Shown: positions 26,788 to 35,595 of the stretch, piece after piece | Layout: every line of letters begins with the position of its first letter | Numbering within the stretch: the first letter of the stretch is position 1 | DNA from: Bog-756 sp963813525 | GTDB taxonomy: Bacteria > Actinomycetota > Acidimicrobiia > Acidimicrobiales > RAAP-2 | Direction of reading: 5' to 3' | Assembly: GCA_963813525.1 (NCBI GenBank) | Contig: CAWEZI010000004.1 | Location: 1 to 64,000, forward strand | Length of the DNA: 64,000 bases | The notes under the pieces: model-generated | Database searches by the model: none | Told to the model about the DNA's origin: nothing | Seen by the model: the letters and a program-made list of their open reading frames with translations, nothing else | Translations under genes and position numbers: made by a program

Positions 26788-26997
26788 ACCTCCTGGGCGA
26801 GAGACACATCGTTCCCCATCCGGGAGAGCGAACTGTAAGTGCACCCCGCCGCTGGTCAGTGGGCAGGTGGACGAGAACGAAACCCAGGCGCAGAGGAGGG
26901 CGTCGCCATCAGGGTCCACCGACACTGCGGAACCCAACGGAGCAATTGAGGCTCTGGCCAATCGGGACTGCCTGCCACCATGGGCCCGAGACCTGTC

Positions 26998-27663
26998 TCA
27001 CGCAAGAGTCATAAGCAGGTGGCAAACCCGTCCACGGTAGTAGTAAAGACTGGCACTGGTGTTCGACGCGGCAAACAAAACCGAGCGAGCGCTGTCGACG
27101 GTACTACTGAGGACACAAACCTCCGAGATCGGTCCATATCCGGCCAACGTCACGCCGGGAGCCGGTACTCTGCACCCCTCATACTGAGCATCGTCGGCGT
27201 GCACACCAGTCAGGGCTCGATTCCACGATGAAACGTCGCCACTCAGCTTGGCCTCGGACAATCCGGCGCTGAGTGTCCAGTAACCAATGCCGGCAAGCGC
27301 CAAGACGGCGAAAACCACCGAGCCGAGGCGCAGGGTCCGCTGAGCTTCATGAGCTGTGAGGGCAAAGGCGACCACGGCCAGCAGGATCACCAACGTTCCG
27401 AACCACAGCGTAGCGATGAGGTTGCCAGCGTTGTTGGCACCAGGCCCGGTGAGCACCCAGACGCCCACAAACAGGACGAGTGGGCCAACAACGCTGACTC
27501 CGACCAACGATGCTCTCCGTGGTGAAAGTCCTCGGCGTTCCTCCCGCCAGGCGTCTTCTACCGTCGCCACCGGAGAGGTCACAGGCAAAGTATGACCTAT
27601 CGGTACGTTATTTTCCGCCCCCGCCAGGCTGCGGTCACCACCGGGGAGCGGCCTCGGGTCCAC
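26998..27663 (-). CDS. Membrane protein, unknown function
   Basis: A 221-aa protein with three predicted transmembrane helices (about residues 52-73, 81-104 and 113-132) and a C-terminal extracellular-type domain containing Cys residues (YEGCRVPAPG, EVCVLSS). No family is recognised. It starts four bases after the PIG-L gene stop, so it forms an operon with it. Confidence 0.6.
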   Translation of the reverse strand: MDPRPLPGGDRSLAGAENNVPIGHTLPVTSPVATVEDAWREERRGLSPRRASLVGVSVVGPLVLFVGVWVLTGPGANNAGNLIATLWFGTLVILLAVVAFALTAHEAQRTLRLGSVVFAVLALAGIGYWTLSAGLSEAKLSGDVSSWNRALTGVHADDAQYEGCRVPAPGVTLAGYGPISEVCVLSSTVDSARSVLFAASNTSASLYYYRGRVCHLLMTLA

Positions 27664-27667
27664 GTCC

Positions 27668-28369
27668 CTAGCGATTGAGACTCAACGACCAATATCTCTC
27701 AGCGACGATCTTCTCGTCGAAGTCCGGATCCTGCCTTAGCGCACGAAGCTGGGATTTGTATCCCTCGACTGCACCCGACTTAACGTCCAATTCCCCGAGC
27801 TCTGGGGCGATCTCAGTGAGTTGGAACCCGGCGGCGTGATAGGCGTCGAAGGCCGCACGGTGATGTTCTCCGAGCACATCGTCTGGACCGTAAGGAAGTT
27901 CCTCGTAGACGATCCAGTCCACAGGGGCGTGGACGCTGGCAGCGACAAGAGTGGCGATGCGGCGAACCTCCTCATGATCGGGATGTAGGAGACCGAGTGG
28001 TATCACACACGTCTTGGGCATCAGATCCGCCACTGCGGACTCGATTCCCTCCCTGATGATCTTTGCCCGCTCGGGCTGAGGTCCGTACTGGAAGTCAAGG
28101 CCCCCTACAGGTAGCTGCCGGCCGCGCAATATCACCAGTGCTGTCGCGTCCTCCGACAAGCGTGCTGCTATCACGTCCTCCCCTGAGGAGAAACCGCAGG
28201 CTGAGTCCCACCCGGTGACGGCTGTCCACTCTGCCGGTGAGCCAGCAAGTGCAGTGAGAACGGTGCACCCTGGACGGATCGCCATGAAGCGCCCGCAGCT
28301 GAGCACAGCATCGTCAAGGTGGGGCGAGATCAGAAGCGCTGGCGGTCGCTCGGTCTCTGGCACCCACAC
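27668..28369 (-). CDS. PIG-L family (LmbE-like) deacetylase
   Basis: A 233-aa zinc-dependent N-acetyl-sugar deacetylase-type protein. The metal motif SPHLDDAVLSCG (HxDD) is at residues ~16-27. The second motif, HPDHEEV, is near residue 129. Relatives remove acetyl groups from GlcNAc conjugates in mycothiol or glycolipid synthesis. The actual substrate is not evident. It is translationally close to a downstream membrane protein. Confidence 0.85.
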   Translation of the reverse strand: MWVPETERPPALLISPHLDDAVLSCGRFMAIRPGCTVLTALAGSPAEWTAVTGWDSACGFSSGEDVIAARLSEDATALVILRGRQLPVGGLDFQYGPQPERAKIIREGIESAVADLMPKTCVIPLGLLHPDHEEVRRIATLVAASVHAPVDWIVYEELPYGPDDVLGEHHRAAFDAYHAAGFQLTEIAPELGELDVKSGAVEGYKSQLRALRQDPDFDEKIVAERYWSLSLNR

Positions 28370-28810
28370 AGATTAGGTACTGATCGGCTACGCGAGTGAC
28401 TGGCGGGTCCGACCCGCTCGGCTGGTTCGTGCTTCCCGAGCCGTTCGCCGGTTGTCACCGGGCCAGATGGGTCTCTTCGTGGAGCCCGCCCTGGCCAAGC
28501 TGCCCGACTGAGTCAATCTTGCCCGAATGACGCCGTCCCAACGGCGGAAGGACGTGGAGCCAACGACCTGCGCCAGATCTCAGGTCATCACAGCGTCGAA
28601 GCGTTACTTCGCCCGCTCCGGCCGCGTCTGGTTCATCATCTCCGTGTCGAACGCGCCCAAGGCATCTGTCACTACGTAATCGCCTTGGATCCCGTTTATG
28701 CCAAACCGAGCACTAGGCGATTCGCCCCGTCTGACTGGCCCACTCCCTGTTGTGGACAGTTCATCGATCTTCACTATGGACCTGATGTCCCGGTGCCGAC
28801 TAGGAACCGA
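28370..28810. other. Intergenic region, no gene seen
   Basis: About 440 bp. A short frame ends in GLFVEPALAKLPD, but I cannot relate it to a family. No repeat is apparent. Confidence 0.4.
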
Positions 28811-29746
28811 TTAGCCCCTGGATGCGATCCCTACGACCGGCGCATCGAGAGTTTGACCCGCCGCCGACCCGAGGAATGGCGCATCCCCGAAGGCAAAGAC
28901 CCCACCGTCGGAAGCCACCGTCCAGTATCCGGTACCGTCGGGACCCGGCGCTATCCCGACCATCGGTGCATTCAGGTCTTTATTGCCCATCGAGCCATAG
29001 AACCCGGCATTGCCGAAAGCGAACACGCCACCGTCAGACGCCACAAGCCAGTAGCCCAAGCCGTCGGGGGTTGCTGCCATCCCGACGATGGGCCTATTGA
29101 GAGATTTACCACCCATTGATCCCAGGTAGGGCGCATCCCCAAAGGCAAACACCCCACCGTCAGATGCGACCAACCAGTAACCCTTGCCACCCGGTGTCGG
29201 GGCGATGCCCACGATCGGCTTGTTGAGTTGGTGGCCGCCCATCGATCCGTAATAGCCCGCACCACAGACCGCAAAGACGCCGCCGTCGTCAGAGGCAATC
29301 CAGGCGCCGACAGGGGCAGCGGCCACCCCCACTCCTGGTGCGACCACATGCTCAGCTGGCCCCTGACGACCGATACAGGAACCGGTATCGCCAACCGGTA
29401 TGCCGTCGAGATCTCGAGTGACCTGATTGGACTGGATGAAGTATGAGGATTCCCCGATCCAGTAGCCCAGACCACCAGGCGTGGCCGATATTCCCACGCA
29501 CGAAGGACCGGGATACGGGCCGTAGCCGAAATTGTTTTCACACGGTGACTGGATGCTCTCCAACATCTGGGTACCGAGGTAGGGCGCGTCGTAGGCATAG
29601 GTCGCACCGGCTCCCGTGAGCAACCAGTAACCAGGGGAAGATGACGAGATAGTCGCTCGGGATTCCGTCCTCGCTCCGGCCGGACCGGCACCCAAAACGG
29701 CGGCGACTAAAGGAACGATTGCAACAACCGCCACCCAACGTTTCAT
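28811..29746 (-). CDS. Secreted protein with GYWLVASDGGVF repeats
   Basis: A 311-aa exported protein. The start at 29746 is supported by AGGAGG upstream and gives a clean signal peptide (MKRWVAVVAIVPLVAAVLGAGPAGA). The mature part carries several ~42-aa repeats of the form GYWLVASDGGVFAFGDAPYL followed by GSMGGKSLNRPIVGIA. They resemble beta-propeller blades. The same repeat type ends the giant protein at 48494-51904. Such repeats are frequent in Acidimicrobiia surface proteins. Ligand or enzyme activity is unknown. Confidence 0.8.
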   Translation of the reverse strand: MKRWVAVVAIVPLVAAVLGAGPAGARTESRATISSSSPGYWLLTGAGATYAYDAPYLGTQMLESIQSPCENNFGYGPYPGPSCVGISATPGGLGYWIGESSYFIQSNQVTRDLDGIPVGDTGSCIGRQGPAEHVVAPGVGVAAAPVGAWIASDDGGVFAVCGAGYYGSMGGHQLNKPIVGIAPTPGGKGYWLVASDGGVFAFGDAPYLGSMGGKSLNRPIVGMAATPDGLGYWLVASDGGVFAFGNAGFYGSMGNKDLNAPMVGIAPGPDGTGYWTVASDGGVFAFGDAPFLGSAAGQTLDAPVVGIASRG

Positions 29747-29881
29747 AACCCGCCTCCTGACTGCAGCGGCCATACGAGAGACGTTGCCGCCAACGCAGTT
29801 CATAGCATGTAACCAGGCCCGTGTCCCCGACGTGCGGTCGGCCACGATTGGTGGCCGATCCCGTCCCGGGGTTCGGGACCG

Positions 29882-29939
29882 CTTCTCATGATCCCATGCT
29901 GGTGCTCATTCTTCTCATGATCCCTTGCTGGTGCTCATT
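29882..29939. repeat. 29-bp tandem duplication
   Basis: Two copies of a 29-bp unit beginning CTTCTCATGATCCC and ending TGCTGGTGCTCATT (29882-29910, 29911-29939), differing at one base. They lie between divergent promoters, directly before the lipoprotein gene. Confidence 0.9.
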
Positions 29940-29963
29940 TCCGATTGGAAGCAATACTGGCCA

Positions 29964-30620
29964 ATGAGGAAGACCGCCCTCTTGCTGGTCGCCGTAGTGA
30001 CGGGGGTAGGGATAGGCGGGTGCGGTGCCACTGGACGATCGCCGTCGAAACCGCCTGGTGCAGATGCAGCAGGGAGTGCCATCCGGGCGGTGCCGGGCAC
30101 CATGCCCTCTCGGCTATGCACCAGCAGCATTTATTCAGGTCCGAACTACTCCGCAGTTGTTCGCACGTCTGATGACATCGTCGTTGGTCCTCTGCGCTTC
30201 GGAACGCTGGAGCAAGCGACTGGCAGGGGAATCTACTACTTCCGTTCTTCGGGCCGACTCGCTTTCGGCTTCAAGAGTCCGCTTACCATTTCAGGTACGT
30301 CGAGTCGCTGGATAGCCGTGCGCGTTGCGGACGACGATTACCGGGTCAAGGTCGACTACAACCCATTCGACGGTGGCTCGTCAAAGGACGCAACCCCCAG
30401 TGCCGATGTTGCGGCGCTGGAAACCGCTGTGGCGTGCGGAGGCGCCGAAGCCGGGTTCGTTCAGTACAACGGAGGATTCACCTGGCAGCACGCGACGTGC
30501 GCAACCATTCAGGCATTCGACGAAGAGGGCCGTCTGCTCGGGTCGATGTCCATCCCCTTCGGGAGGAAGCCCTGTCAGAGGCGCCGTGCCCCCGAGATGC
30601 TGATCGACGGCAGCCGATAA
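29964..30620 (+). CDS. Putative lipoprotein, unknown function
   Basis: A 218-aa protein. Starting at ATG 29964 gives MRKTALLLVAVVTGVGIGGC, a lipoprotein-type signal with a lipobox ending GGC. The mature part has several Cys residues (LCTSS, AVACGG, HATCAT, KPCQR) and beta-rich sequence. No family is recognised. It is divergent from the repeat protein at 28811. Confidence 0.6.
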   Translation: MRKTALLLVAVVTGVGIGGCGATGRSPSKPPGADAAGSAIRAVPGTMPSRLCTSSIYSGPNYSAVVRTSDDIVVGPLRFGTLEQATGRGIYYFRSSGRLAFGFKSPLTISGTSSRWIAVRVADDDYRVKVDYNPFDGGSSKDATPSADVAALETAVACGGAEAGFVQYNGGFTWQHATCATIQAFDEEGRLLGSMSIPFGRKPCQRRRAPEMLIDGSR

Positions 30621-30687
30621 CCGCCGCCGTTATACGACAGGCGACGGGGATACGATCACCATCCATCAATGGGAAAGGCGGTAGGCG

Positions 30688-31185
30688 TTGTCTAGGACTT
30701 GGACGGTGCGTCGTGTGGATGTCAGTGAGTTCGACTCCTGGACAAGGCTCTTCCGTGGTTACTGCGACTTTTACCGGTGGCCTACCTCTGATGAACATCA
30801 ACTCCAAATCTGGGGCTGGATCCACGAAGAGAGGATCATCGAGGCTCTCGTCGCCGTCGAGATCGATGGTTCCGGCGCAGAAGTCGATGTTCCACAGGGT
30901 CTGGCTCACCTACGTGAATGGATTCGACCTCTGCGAGGCGTCAGGTCCGGTTACCTCGATGATCTGTTTGTGGAGCCAGATCTGAGGGGTGGCGGCGCTG
31001 TCGACGCCCTCTTTGGCGCGATCAACCAAGTGGCACTAGATCGCGGCTGGGACGTAGTCCGCTGGACAACCGCCGACAACAACTATCGAGCCAGAGCCAC
31101 CTACGACAAGATCGCGCTTCGAACCACTTGGATCACGTACGACATGACCCCAAATCCAACAGGAGCTGCCGAACAGGCCGAATAG
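30688..31185 (+). CDS. GNAT-family N-acetyltransferase
   Basis: A 165-aa acetyltransferase-like protein. The acetyl-CoA binding region is GYLDDLFVEPDLRGGGAVDALF, with the R-x2-G-x-A loop slightly degenerate (RGGGAV). The C-terminal RWTTADNNYRARATYDKI strand-helix is typical. It starts at TTG 30688. Substrate is unknown. Confidence 0.8.
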   Translation: MSRTWTVRRVDVSEFDSWTRLFRGYCDFYRWPTSDEHQLQIWGWIHEERIIEALVAVEIDGSGAEVDVPQGLAHLREWIRPLRGVRSGYLDDLFVEPDLRGGGAVDALFGAINQVALDRGWDVVRWTTADNNYRARATYDKIALRTTWITYDMTPNPTGAAEQAE

Positions 31186-31396
31186 CCGATGCCTTCGCAA
31201 CTCGGTCTCCCATTGCCACTTCCGTCCTCTTCCGTCGACGAGCTGCCAGCTCAGCACTCCCGGACGGCGACACCTTGGCGAGGGTGTGTGGGTTTCCTAC
31301 ATGAGCAACGGGTCCGTCTCTGACGCATCGATCATCACCTATCCGATCTGCGTGACGTAACCGGCGCTTCAGCGACCTACCGATGTTTACGAGCAA

Positions 31397-31424
31397 GAGG
31401 GAGGCCCTGAGTAAGGCCTCCCTC
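31397..31424 (+). terminator. Strong terminator hairpin
   Basis: A perfect 10-bp stem, GAGGGAGGCC (31397-31406) with GGCCTCCCTC (31415-31424), an 8-nt loop, and tail TTCCCCTTT. It lies between a plus-strand gene and a convergent minus-strand gene and could serve both. Confidence 0.8.
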
Positions 31425-31474
31425 TTCCCCTTTGCCTGGTCTTGGATGGCGAACCAACCGGCGTTGTCATCGAT

Positions 31475-31780
31475 TCACTGTCGGACGTGCATGACCGTAC
31501 GCACGTCCAGGTCATGGAAGATCCGCTCCCCTGATAGCAAGGCGTTGATTTTTTCGGCGTATTCGCCTGTAACCGGATCGTCGGAGTTCCTCATCGCTTC
31601 CTCATATGAGTCGAACTCGACAATGACAAAGTAATGACCGGGTCGGTGCCGGTCCTCGGTGATAGTGGCCTTGGACGCCAAAAGGGCATCGCCGCGCATC
31701 TCCTGAAAGCTCTTCATCAGAGTCTCGAGCTCGTCGATCCGGGACGTCTCAAATTCCATGATCTGCACAAAACCCGCCAT
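31475..31780 (-). CDS. Dimeric alpha/beta barrel (ABM-like) protein
   Basis: A 101-aa protein of antibiotic-biosynthesis-monooxygenase-like ferredoxin fold. Segments VQIMEFETSRIDELETLM, RPGHYFVIVEFDSYEEAM and DPVTGEYAEKI fit a family with unknown substrates. No cofactor residue is recognised. Confidence 0.65.
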   Translation of the reverse strand: MAGFVQIMEFETSRIDELETLMKSFQEMRGDALLASKATITEDRHRPGHYFVIVEFDSYEEAMRNSDDPVTGEYAEKINALLSGERIFHDLDVRTVMHVRQ

Positions 31781-32045
31781 GACAATCTCCCATCACTCGT
31801 TCAGTCGGATTTCAAACCTACTCCGGGGTGAGGACATCTGCCCGGTGCCGATCCGGCGCCCAAACGGGAGACGTGAAGCCGAGGGGGGAGAGACATACCG
31901 GGGTGGTGGGCGGGTGCGACCAGCGGAGGCCGTTGACTGATGGCCGACCGAGGCTCGCCCTTGATGCTCTTGGCGGCGCGTAACCCGTCATCGGGCAGAC
32001 CGGCCCATCGGTTCTTGGCCGTCCTCTATGGGCGACTCGAAGGGT

Positions 32046-32420
32046 TCATGCAGTGAGGTCCTGCACCGACGGAGACAGCAGGCAGAACTCGTTGCCCTCG
32101 GGATCAGCCAGCACCACCCAGGTGACGTCGGGCGACTGACCCACATCGACCGACGAGGCGCCGAGCTCGAGCAGGCGCTGAAGCTCCTCGTCAGTGGTGA
32201 CGCCATCTGCCCGGAGGTCAAGATGCAGTCGGTTCTTCACGCTCTTGGTCTCCGGAACGGGCAGAAAGTCGATCACCGGCCACGAGCCGTCGGGCGCAGC
32301 GATGCTCACTCCCCCGTCGGACTGATCGACGATCTGCCACCCGAGGATCGAGCACCAGAACTCGGCCACAACCCGGGGGTCCACGGCGTCTATGACAACG
32401 GAGGCAAGTCGACTGGTCAT
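32046..32420 (-). CDS. VOC-family protein (glyoxalase_6 type)
   Basis: A 124-aa single VOC domain: VVIDAVDPRVVAEFWCSILGW at the start, RLHLDLRADG in the middle, and VLADPEGNEFCLL at the end. It is close in form to the VOC protein at 58868. Function is unknown. It is divergent from the GNAT gene at 32466. Confidence 0.85.
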   Translation of the reverse strand: MTSRLASVVIDAVDPRVVAEFWCSILGWQIVDQSDGGVSIAAPDGSWPVIDFLPVPETKSVKNRLHLDLRADGVTTDEELQRLLELGASSVDVGQSPDVTWVVLADPEGNEFCLLSPSVQDLTA

Positions 32421-32465
32421 ACTCGGACGATATCAACCGCCGTCGTTCCTGGGCAGAATAGGTGG

Positions 32466-32972
32466 ATGCCACCAATCTGCACTCGGGCCATGACTGCGGC
32501 CGAATTCGAAACGCTCCGAGGTCGGTTGATTCGAGAGTATGCGGGCGCCCACGTGGCCGCGGGCAACTGGAGCGCCGAAGCAGCCGAGAACCGCGCCGCC
32601 CAACAGACCGATCAACTCCTCCCGCAGGGCTTCGACACCCCGGGGTCGCTGATGCTGGTGGCCGAGACGCCGGAGGGAACGGCTGTCGGGCATCTGTGGC
32701 TGGCGCTCGAGCGAGAAGCAGGAAGCGGTGGCGGTGCCTGGATCTATGACATCGAGATCGAGCCCGGACACCGTGGGCGGGGGTATGGGCGAGCGCTACT
32801 GGGTGCGGCGGAGGAAACCGCAGCACGACACGGCGCCGATTCGATCGGCCTCAATGTATTTGGGACCAATCAGGTGGCACGGGATCTCTACCAGTCGGCA
32901 GGCTACAGCGTGGCCACGATGCAGTTGAGAAAGGTGCTCCACTCAGCTGCCGATGGTGGCGAGGATCGCTGA
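32466..32972 (+). CDS. GNAT-family N-acetyltransferase
   Basis: A 168-aa protein with a clear acetyl-CoA loop, GHRGRGYGRALL (Q/R-x2-G-x-G/A), preceded by WIYDIEIEPG and followed by GLNVFGTNQVARDLYQSAGY. The start is ATG 32466, since upstream sequence in frame belongs to the VOC gene on the other strand. Its 3' end overlaps the convergent hydrolase by 30 bp. Confidence 0.88.
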   Translation: MPPICTRAMTAAEFETLRGRLIREYAGAHVAAGNWSAEAAENRAAQQTDQLLPQGFDTPGSLMLVAETPEGTAVGHLWLALEREAGSGGGAWIYDIEIEPGHRGRGYGRALLGAAEETAARHGADSIGLNVFGTNQVARDLYQSAGYSVATMQLRKVLHSAADGGEDR

Positions 32973-33641
32973 AGCCAGCTCTCCTGGCCGAGTGAATTGA
33001 GGCCAATGGCCGGTGGGAAGGTCGACGATTTCCACATCGGTGATCCGGGCTAGTTCCGACACGAAATCCTCGCCATCGGCGATCCAACCACGGAGCCTGT
33101 CGGCTGAGAACTCACAGGCGATCACCGTGACCGGGACCTCATACCGACGGTCGCTCATCAGGGTCTGCTGATCGCGTGCCACTCCGACCGGTTCCGGAAC
33201 GGCAATGCGACGGAACATCGAGCGCAGGTCGGCATCGAGATCGATGAGGTCTTCCTCGTCGAATTCCGCCCAGTCGGGAAGAGGAATCTCGCCGTCCACC
33301 TCGGTGAGCTCCGTGTTGATCGAATCGCCGGGCGCCAGTGGAAGGCTGTCGACATAGACCACCCGGACAACCCTCTCGGGACGAGAATCCGCTACCGCAT
33401 GGGCAATGGCGCCACCACCACTGTGTCCGACGAGGACGACCGGACCAGCGACGGCGTCGATCGCTGCGATCACCGCATCGACGTGGTCCCCGAGGCCGAT
33501 GCCCGAACGCACCGATTCGACCGACTCGAGACCGGGGAGGGTCAGGGCGTGCACGGTGTGACCGGCGCCCCGGAGCGGCGCGGCTACCTCCTCCCAGGTG
33601 AAACCGCCAAGCCAGAACCCGGGAATCAGGACGATCTGCAT
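32943..33641 (-). CDS. Alpha/beta hydrolase
   Basis: A 232-aa hydrolase-fold protein. The nucleophile elbow is GHSGGG (Ser ~94). The start LIPGFWLGGFTWEEVAAPL contains the oxyanion region, and the catalytic His is in PTGHWPQFTRP. It acts on an unknown ester or similar bond. The 30-bp 3' overlap with the GNAT gene is convergent. Confidence 0.87.
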   Translation of the reverse strand: MQIVLIPGFWLGGFTWEEVAAPLRGAGHTVHALTLPGLESVESVRSGIGLGDHVDAVIAAIDAVAGPVVLVGHSGGGAIAHAVADSRPERVVRVVYVDSLPLAPGDSINTELTEVDGEIPLPDWAEFDEEDLIDLDADLRSMFRRIAVPEPVGVARDQQTLMSDRRYEVPVTVIACEFSADRLRGWIADGEDFVSELARITDVEIVDLPTGHWPQFTRPGELASAILATIGS

Positions 33642-33793
33642 GCTCTCACACTACGAGAACGTCCGGTGGCTTCCATAGCGGTTCCGTCGATGGAGGATGG
33701 CAAGGGCAGCGGCATGGGCGAGTCCACAAGGCGGGGCGGGTCAGTCCCTACAGCGCGCCGGCAGGAAAGCCTGGCCCCGCCGCCCCGGTGGCT

Positions 33794-34219
33794 TCACTCG
33801 TAGGCCATGGCATCGGAATCGCGTAGCCGGGTACCCATGGTCTTGAGGAGCTTGTGGGCCATGCTCGGGCTCGCTCGCAGGATCTTCTGGAAATGACGCT
33901 GCATCAGCACGAGCAGGGTCATGTCGGTGTCACAGACAACGGAGGCGGATCTCGGTTTGTCGTCCAGCAACGAGAGCTCGCCGAAATAGTCTCCGGGGCC
34001 GATCGACGCGATCTCGCTCTCACCACGTTTCACGGTTGCCCGTCCGGTCACCACGACGAAGAACATGAGCCCGGGCTGGCCTTCTTCGACCAGGAGCCTT
34101 CCTGCCGGCACGGTGACTTCCTTGAGCACCTTTTGGATCCGGCGAAGTTCCGCTTGGGTGCAACCCGAGAACAGCCAGATTCGCTTGAGGTCCCGATTCT
34201 CCGCGTCCTCACGCATCAC
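33794..34219 (-). CDS. Cyclic nucleotide-binding domain protein
   Basis: A 141-aa protein that is essentially one cNMP-binding domain: GCTQAELRRIQKVLKEVTVPAG, then the phosphate-binding cassette PGDYFGELSLLDDKPRSASV with the conserved Glu and Arg. There is no DNA-binding domain, unlike Crp. It may sense cAMP or serve as a subunit of a larger complex. Confidence 0.87.
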   Translation of the reverse strand: MMREDAENRDLKRIWLFSGCTQAELRRIQKVLKEVTVPAGRLLVEEGQPGLMFFVVVTGRATVKRGESEIASIGPGDYFGELSLLDDKPRSASVVCDTDMTLLVLMQRHFQKILRASPSMAHKLLKTMGTRLRDSDAMAYE

Positions 34220-34351
34220 AGGAGGATATCGGAGTGAGGATTCCGGCGCCGTTCCCGCTACCGGTGGTGAAGCGGGACGGCCGTTTGGGTGGCATGGACA
34301 ACCGGGTATGCCGCCAGGCTCAGTCGAGCACCTCTGGCCGGGCCCCTCCGG

Positions 34352-34798
34352 TTACCCGGCCGCCGCGTTGAGTGCCTCCGTGATGTCGTTGATGGCGGCC
34401 TGCTCGGCATCGCTTACATCCTGGCCGTGCTCCCGATGAGCCGCGGCCACTTTCTGGGACAGCGTGATGATGAACCGACGGTATTCGTCGACCTCCTGGG
34501 GCGTGGCCTTGCGCTCGAGAAGCGCCACCGAATCACGCAGGTGCTGCAGGCCGTGCTGCTTGAGCTCGTCGGGCGAGTGGTAGTGGGTGTGATCCCGCTC
34601 CGGCTTGGCCGCCACGATGGCGTCCAGGAGTTCGCTCTCCCCGTGGTGCTGGCGGGCCTCGACGTAGGCCTTGGCCATGGCCACGCTCTCGCGGAACATC
34701 CCCCCTCTTTGCGCCGTCACCACGATCATCCCCGCGCTTGGGGGCGCCTCCAGGATGAGCTGCCACTCGTCGTTGGTGAAATCAGACTTCGCTGTCAT
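34352..34798 (-). CDS. Conserved hypothetical protein
   Basis: A 148-aa mostly helical cytoplasmic protein. MTAKSDFTNDEWQLILEAPP at the start and PDELKQHGLQHLRDSVALLE are its recognisable blocks. It resembles a small actinobacterial family with no assigned function. The start is ATG 34798. Confidence 0.65.
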   Translation of the reverse strand: MTAKSDFTNDEWQLILEAPPSAGMIVVTAQRGGMFRESVAMAKAYVEARQHHGESELLDAIVAAKPERDHTHYHSPDELKQHGLQHLRDSVALLERKATPQEVDEYRRFIITLSQKVAAAHREHGQDVSDAEQAAINDITEALNAAAG

Positions 34799-35134
34799 TG
34801 GTCTCCGTCCTCGAGCAATCAGGTCACCGTCCGTTGGGCACACCGTAGCGACTGTATGTGGGCGCGGAGACCAGAGGCACTCCCGTCCCATCCACCCGCT
34901 CGGTGTGCGATGGCCATGAGAGCGGCGGACGCCCCTGTCGTCGAGATTGCCCCGAGCGCACGCCGTACGCTTCGGGCCCGGTCCTTGCCGATCTGAACCT
35001 CGGAGGTGGGGGCAGCCCGGAAGGCGAATGGATTCCTGGTCCGTCCAGGCGAGGCCCACCGAAGGGAGCGGCGTCGGGGGCTCTCCAACTCGAACGTCAG
35101 GTGTCGGTGCAACCCTGTCGCTAGGATCCCGCTA
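34799..35134. other. Intergenic region, no gene seen
   Basis: About 335 bp between divergent genes. No domain-bearing frame or repeat was found. It probably holds both promoters. Confidence 0.4.
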
Positions 35135-35545
35135 GTGACAGGGGCCGACCACGCCGGGCGGGGCGCACCGATCACCGGGCTCTCCCATTTCCAGCTGTTG
35201 GTGACGGATGTAGGGGCAAGTGCTCGGTGGTACGAAGCTGTGCTCGGTCTGGTTCCCTTCGCCGAGGATCTCGACATCGGATACGTCGCCCTCAGACATC
35301 GAGAGGCAAAGATGGTGGTGGTATTGACCGAGAGCCAGGAGCCAGGCAACCGAGGGCCGGCCCCGGTCAACGGGCCCTTGGACCATCTGGCCTTCGCCGT
35401 ACCGGACGGCGCCTCGTTGGGTGAATGGGCCACCCACCTCACCGAGGTGGGCATCGATCACAACGGCATTGTGCTGGAGAACGGTCACCCTTCCCTTCAG
35501 CTGCGCGACCCGGATGGCGTGGCCATCGAGTTGGTTGCTCCCTGA
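35135..35545 (+). CDS. VOC-family protein (glyoxalase-like)
   Basis: A 136-aa VOC domain started at GTG 35135: ITGLSHFQLLVTDVGASARWYEAVLGL, then GPLDHLAFAV and LQLRDPDGVAIELVAP. His and Glu at the usual metal positions are present. It ends ~50 bp from the convergent LLM oxidoreductase. Confidence 0.85.
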   Translation: MTGADHAGRGAPITGLSHFQLLVTDVGASARWYEAVLGLVPFAEDLDIGYVALRHREAKMVVVLTESQEPGNRGPAPVNGPLDHLAFAVPDGASLGEWATHLTEVGIDHNGIVLENGHPSLQLRDPDGVAIELVAP

Positions 35546-35595
35546 TCACCATTCCGGATGTCTAACCACTGACGGTCGGAAGTGTCGGCCCCGCG

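Noticed and set aside
28400..28520. Short frame ending GLFVEPALAKLPD
   Set aside because: Too short and not recognisable; possibly chance.
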